A stretch of DNA of 18,243 bases from CAJWKT01 sp964465375 (GTDB lineage Bacteria > Pseudomonadota > Gammaproteobacteria > Steroidobacterales > Rariloculaceae): contig CAYXIJ010000034.1 in assembly GCA_964465375.1 (NCBI GenBank), positions 1 through 18,243 on the forward strand, read 5' to 3'. The notes under the pieces were generated by a model that saw nothing but the letters and a program-made list of their open reading frames with translations, ran no database searches and was not told the origin of the DNA. Each line of letters begins with the position of its first letter. The stretch's first letter is position 1. This document shows positions 15,357-18,243 of the stretch, piece by piece. Position numbers and translations under genes: made by a program.

Positions 15357-16394
15357 CTACAGCCTCGGCTTAACGGTCAAACCAAATAGCTCCAAAGCAT
15401 TTTTATACAGAATCTGTTCCTTCTCATCCTGGTTCAGCCACTCAATGTCAAGAATATAACTTGCAACATCGTCAAATTGGTGTCCGTCATCCGGATCAAT
15501 GGAAGTTCCAGTGCCCGGACATTCTGAACCAAACAGGCATCGATCAGAGCCAACCACCTTCACCAAAAGCTCGATCGCCTCTTTTGAATACAGACAGGTA
15601 TCGTAGTAGATATTTCTCATACGCTTGGTGAAACGATTATTAGCATCTCGTCGTACACTTCCAGCCTCAAAGCGACCAACCTGATAAGGAACTGCGCCGC
15701 CGCCGTGGGAAACCACCACCTTTAGATCAGGAAAATCCTGAAACACGGGACTATTGACCAAATTCAGGACCGCAATAGTTTCCTCTGCAACAAAATTCAT
15801 GGAGTACGGTGCTCGCTCCGATCTGGAGCTACAACTGTGGATATACATAACTACTCCCAACTCGACGAATTTTTCATACAACGGGTACCAGTAGCGATCG
15901 TACATAGGAGGCGGCTCTTCAGGACCATTTTCATATGGATCCGGATTGACTAAAGCTCCCCTAAATTTGAGTTCCTTCACGCAACGCTCCAGTTCAGTGC
16001 AAGCGAGTTCAACAGATTCACCGGCAACCTGGGGCAGCCCAGCAATGCCAACAAACCGTTCTGGATAGACCTGGGTTTGGGTATAGATCACATTGTTGTT
16101 GACTTCAGCCCACCACTGGACAATCTTTGCTGGCTTCTCGCTATGCATAAGCTGAAACGGACGAGGCGAAATTAACTGGACGTCCGTTCCAAGATCATCC
16201 ATGTGTTGAAGGTGACTTTTTCCGCTAGCCGGCCCACCAGCGCCCCCCGCATCAAAAAATGCCTTGATTTTTTCACCATCGAGTTGACGATCCACCATTC
16301 CCCTGCCATGGGAACCTCTTGAAGCTAAAAGAACTGACCGATAGGCTCCAAGCTGAGCAGGGGTACTCACATGGCCGTGAACATCTATACGCAT
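15357..16394 (-). CDS. LigJ/ACMSD-family metal-dependent hydratase or amidohydrolase
   Basis: I place the start at 16394 (345 residues, MRIDVHGH), since GGAG at 16402-16405 lies 7 nt upstream and the metal-binding HxH then begins at residue 6; an ATG at 16451 only adds unrelated sequence. The TIM-barrel metal ligands are H6-x-H8, H186 (YIHS), H230 (SHGGGAVPY) and E291 (LFGSECPG). Glutamate instead of the usual ACMSD aspartate matches LigJ, the 4-oxalomesaconate hydratase of protocatechuate 4,5-cleavage, as do the NPDP, YWYPLYEK, and YYDTCLY segments. It may hydrate or hydrolyse a ring-cleavage product. No ring-cleavage dioxygenase or other lig gene is present in the window, so the specific LigJ reaction is not assured. 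Confidence 0.85.
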   Translation of the reverse strand: MRIDVHGHVSTPAQLGAYRSVLLASRGSHGRGMVDRQLDGEKIKAFFDAGGAGGPASGKSHLQHMDDLGTDVQLISPRPFQLMHSEKPAKIVQWWAEVNNNVIYTQTQVYPERFVGIAGLPQVAGESVELACTELERCVKELKFRGALVNPDPYENGPEEPPPMYDRYWYPLYEKFVELGVVMYIHSCSSRSERAPYSMNFVAEETIAVLNLVNSPVFQDFPDLKVVVSHGGGAVPYQVGRFEAGSVRRDANNRFTKRMRNIYYDTCLYSKEAIELLVKVVGSDRCLFGSECPGTGTSIDPDDGHQFDDVASYILDIEWLNQDEKEQILYKNALELFGLTVKPRL

Positions 16395-16522
16395 GGAAGG
16401 TCTCCGATTTAATTTTAAATGTAAGGGTTCGCTACCATGCTGCCCCAACATATAAAAACGGTCAAGATCAGCACTTTTTCCGTGGCGAACATACTTTCAC
16501 AAGCACTTTGTTTATGGCCCCT

Positions 16523-16543
16523 AAAAACGGTGGTTAGTCACCG
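16523..16543 (-). terminator. Terminator overlapping the thiolase stop codon
   Basis: On the - strand CGGTG pairs with CACCG around ACTAAC and is followed by five T residues. The TAA stop (16534-16536) lies inside the loop. The short stem and T-run suggest at least partial termination before the LigJ-like gene. Confidence 0.5.
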
Positions 16544-17781
16544 ATCCACTCAACAATCGTACTAACCCCCATCCCCACGCCGACACATAGCGTGGCAAGC
16601 CCGTAAAAGGGCCGTGGCGCACTGTCGGCGCGCCGCTTCATTTCGTGCAGCAAGGTCACCAGAATCCGCGAACCGGAGCATCCGGTAGGATGGCCCAGCG
16701 CAATAGCACCCCCATTTACGTTTGTAATCTCATGAGACATACCGAGCTTCCGCATGCAACCTAAGGTTTGGGCAGCGAAGGCTTCATTTAGCTCGATCAA
16801 TCCAATATCACGAAGATTAAGACCTAGGCGCCGTAAGAGTTTTTCCGTTGCAGGCACGGGACCGTAACCCATAACACCGGGATCAACGCCAGCTGCTGCT
16901 GAACCTAGCCAACGCACCAAGGGCTTAACATTGAGCTCACTGGCCTTATCCCGGCTCATGAGCAATAAGGACGCTGCACCATCATTAATGCCACTAGAAT
17001 TGCCCGCTGTAACGGTACCACCCTTCTTAAATACTGGGCGTAGTTTGGCCAACTCCTCAGCAGTAGTCGCTAGCTCGTAAGTGCCGTCCACAGCCTGATA
17101 CCGAGGATGCTCGTCCACATCAAAAATCAATGCATCACCCCGTTTTTGGGGTATTTCTACTGGCACGATCTCATCCTTGAACCGGCCAGCGTTGACCGCA
17201 TTAATGGCTCGCTTCTGGCTCTCCAACGCAAAGGCATCTTGATCCTCGCGACTGATCTTCATTTCCTCAGCAATGGCCTCCGCGGTCTCTCCCAAGCTGA
17301 TAATCGGGTACATCTCATCCATTCTGGGATTGTTATACCGCCACCCTACTGTTGTATCGTGCATCACTGGAGCCTGCACTGAAGGGATATGGGTTGGCTT
17401 GGAAACACTCCAAGGAGCTCGGCTCATGCTCTCCACGCCACTACCAATATACACATCCCCTTCACCGGCTATGATCGATTTGGCAGCCTCGTTTACAGCA
17501 CTCAGTGCCGAAGCACAAAGTCGATTGACAGTTATCCCTGGCACCGATACCGGAAAACCTGCTAGCAGAGTCGACATTCTGGCGACATCTCGATTGTCTT
17601 CGCCGGCCTGATTTGAGCATCCTGCATAAACATCTTCCAGTAGTGTCGGCTCAATGCCGTTGCGCCCCATTAGTTCTTTGTAGGTAATCGCTAAAAGATC
17701 GTCTGGGCGTATGCTTGCCAGAGCGCCCCCGTACTTACCAATAGCGGTACGTATTCCGTCGACAATCACTACTTCCTGCAT
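16534..17781 (-). CDS. Acetyl-CoA C-acyltransferase (thiolase), PcaF-like
   Basis: Translation most likely starts at 17781 (415 residues, MQEVVIVDGIRTAIGK), because AAGGA lies 9 nt upstream; the in-frame ATG at 17790 directly abuts that site. All four thiolase motifs are present: nucleophile C89 (NRLCAS), N332 (NEAFAAQ), H364 (GHP) and the acid/base C399 (CVGVG). GCSNQAGEDNRDVARM is typical of beta-ketoadipyl-CoA thiolases. The enzyme should cleave a 3-oxoacyl-CoA in a degradative pathway, or condense acetyl-CoA. Two family positions differ: A90 for the usual Gly in NRLCGS, and V402 in what is normally CIGGGQG. It is the first gene of the - strand block, preceded by 355 nt without a - strand gene. 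Confidence 0.92.
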   Translation of the reverse strand: MQEVVIVDGIRTAIGKYGGALASIRPDDLLAITYKELMGRNGIEPTLLEDVYAGCSNQAGEDNRDVARMSTLLAGFPVSVPGITVNRLCASALSAVNEAAKSIIAGEGDVYIGSGVESMSRAPWSVSKPTHIPSVQAPVMHDTTVGWRYNNPRMDEMYPIISLGETAEAIAEEMKISREDQDAFALESQKRAINAVNAGRFKDEIVPVEIPQKRGDALIFDVDEHPRYQAVDGTYELATTAEELAKLRPVFKKGGTVTAGNSSGINDGAASLLLMSRDKASELNVKPLVRWLGSAAAGVDPGVMGYGPVPATEKLLRRLGLNLRDIGLIELNEAFAAQTLGCMRKLGMSHEITNVNGGAIALGHPTGCSGSRILVTLLHEMKRRADSAPRPFYGLATLCVGVGMGVSTIVEWIGD

Positions 17782-18136
17782 GCTGTCCATTCCTTACTCG
17801 TCCAACTGAAAAAAGCAGCTTTGCACTGTCCAGTAAACTGCCTCACCATTAGCTAAAACATTTCCCAGTATTATAGGGCATTGACCAAGGTGGCCACGAA
17901 CTTCCCCGAAGAAGATACGTAATACATTTCAGGTATCGAAAAATATACGGAGGAATACACAACACCTTTTGCTTGCAACACTTCATAATATGGTTATTTG
18001 CTGTCCATTAGGATTTCACGAACCTAAAAACTACTATAGAACAATGCAGTTCGATCCTTAGAAGACTGCGCTATCTATGTCATAAATTTAAAAAACAGCG
18101 CCTACCGACAAAAAGTCTGGTAATTATTAAGAACAT
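17782..18136. other. Intergenic region upstream of the thiolase
   Basis: No gene of convincing length is seen. It is AT-rich. The - strand has a TATAAT at 17870-17875, about 90 nt before the thiolase start, with no good -35 box. A small palindrome AAAGC-A-GCTTT lies at 17812-17822. It likely holds divergent promoters for the thiolase and for any gene beginning at 18137. Confidence 0.4.
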
Positions 18137-18243
18137 ATGACTCGACACACACGCAAAAAACGGAAACAGGATTTGGATAGCTTTTCTGCAAACCCAACCA
18201 CCCATAAGCCAGCACCTGCTAACGGGCACGATAGTGTGAGTGT
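18137..18243 (+). CDS. Possible start of an unknown gene, cut by the window edge
   Basis: An ATG at 18137 opens a frame that stays open to the end, giving 35 complete residues: a basic start (MTRHTRKKRKQD) and then a polar, proline-rich stretch. No strong ribosome site precedes it, only AAGA. It would be divergent from the thiolase. No family is recognised and it may be chance. Confidence 0.3.
   Translation, partial: MTRHTRKKRKQDLDSFSANPTTHKPAPANGHDSVS

Noticed and set aside
1..18243. CRISPR arrays, insertion sequences, phage genes or toxin-antitoxin pairs.
   Set aside because: No regularly spaced direct repeats, transposase motifs, terminal repeats or recognisable small toxin genes were seen on either strand.

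Overview
The window looks like a chromosomal segment of a gammaproteobacterium, probably an uncultured marine or aquatic heterotroph. The evidence is a complete TypA/BipA close to the enterobacterial protein, a proteobacterial TonB-dependent receptor, Tat and lipoprotein export signals, and a near-even base composition. The exact lineage cannot be read from this sequence.

Layout on the + strand: the 3' part of an iduronate-2-sulfatase-like sulfatase (2-1186), a TonB-dependent outer-membrane receptor (1331-3838) closed by a strong intrinsic terminator, the translational GTPase TypA (4048-5871), and a tRNA with anticodon CAT (6027-6103). On the - strand follow a pair made of a seven-repeat LVIVD-type Tat protein (6149-7663) and a 2-oxoglutarate/Fe(II) oxygenase (7677-8669), transcribed oxygenase first. 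A divergent DUF1080 lipoprotein (8949-9551, +) has a near-consensus promoter. It converges on a long - strand catabolic and redox block read from right to left: thiolase (17781-16534), LigJ-like metal-dependent hydratase/amidohydrolase (16394-15357), YfcG-like glutathione transferase (15233-14568), then a tight four-gene operon of a SoxC-like molybdenum sulfite dehydrogenase (14417-13131), a SoxD-like cytochrome c (13144-12602), a Tat-borne gluconate-2-dehydrogenase-subunit-3 protein (12599-12009) and a GMC flavoenzyme (12006-10408). An AhpD/carboxymuconolactone-decarboxylase-like gene (10319-9630) ends the block. A possible + strand gene begins at 18137 and leaves the window.

The most notable unit is the four-gene operon. 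GMC dehydrogenases with a subunit-3 'hitch-hiker' normally pass electrons to a c-type cytochrome. Here the only cytochrome is SoxD-like and is encoded with SoxC, with no other sox genes visible. The parsimonious reading is a periplasmic electron-transfer module in which a molybdoenzyme and a flavoenzyme share one cytochrome c. The nearby DUF1080 lipoprotein (a family with 3-keto-glycoside hydrolase members) suggests, but does not prove, a 3-keto-sugar route. The LigJ-like enzyme, thiolase and GST instead suggest breakdown of an aromatic or other ring-derived acid. The real substrate is unknown.

A recurrent structural feature is that two - strand genes (thiolase and the AhpD-like gene) have their stop codon inside the loop of a terminator-type hairpin, and a third (LigJ-like) has a terminator-like hairpin 4 nt after its stop. 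These divide the block into several probable transcription units.
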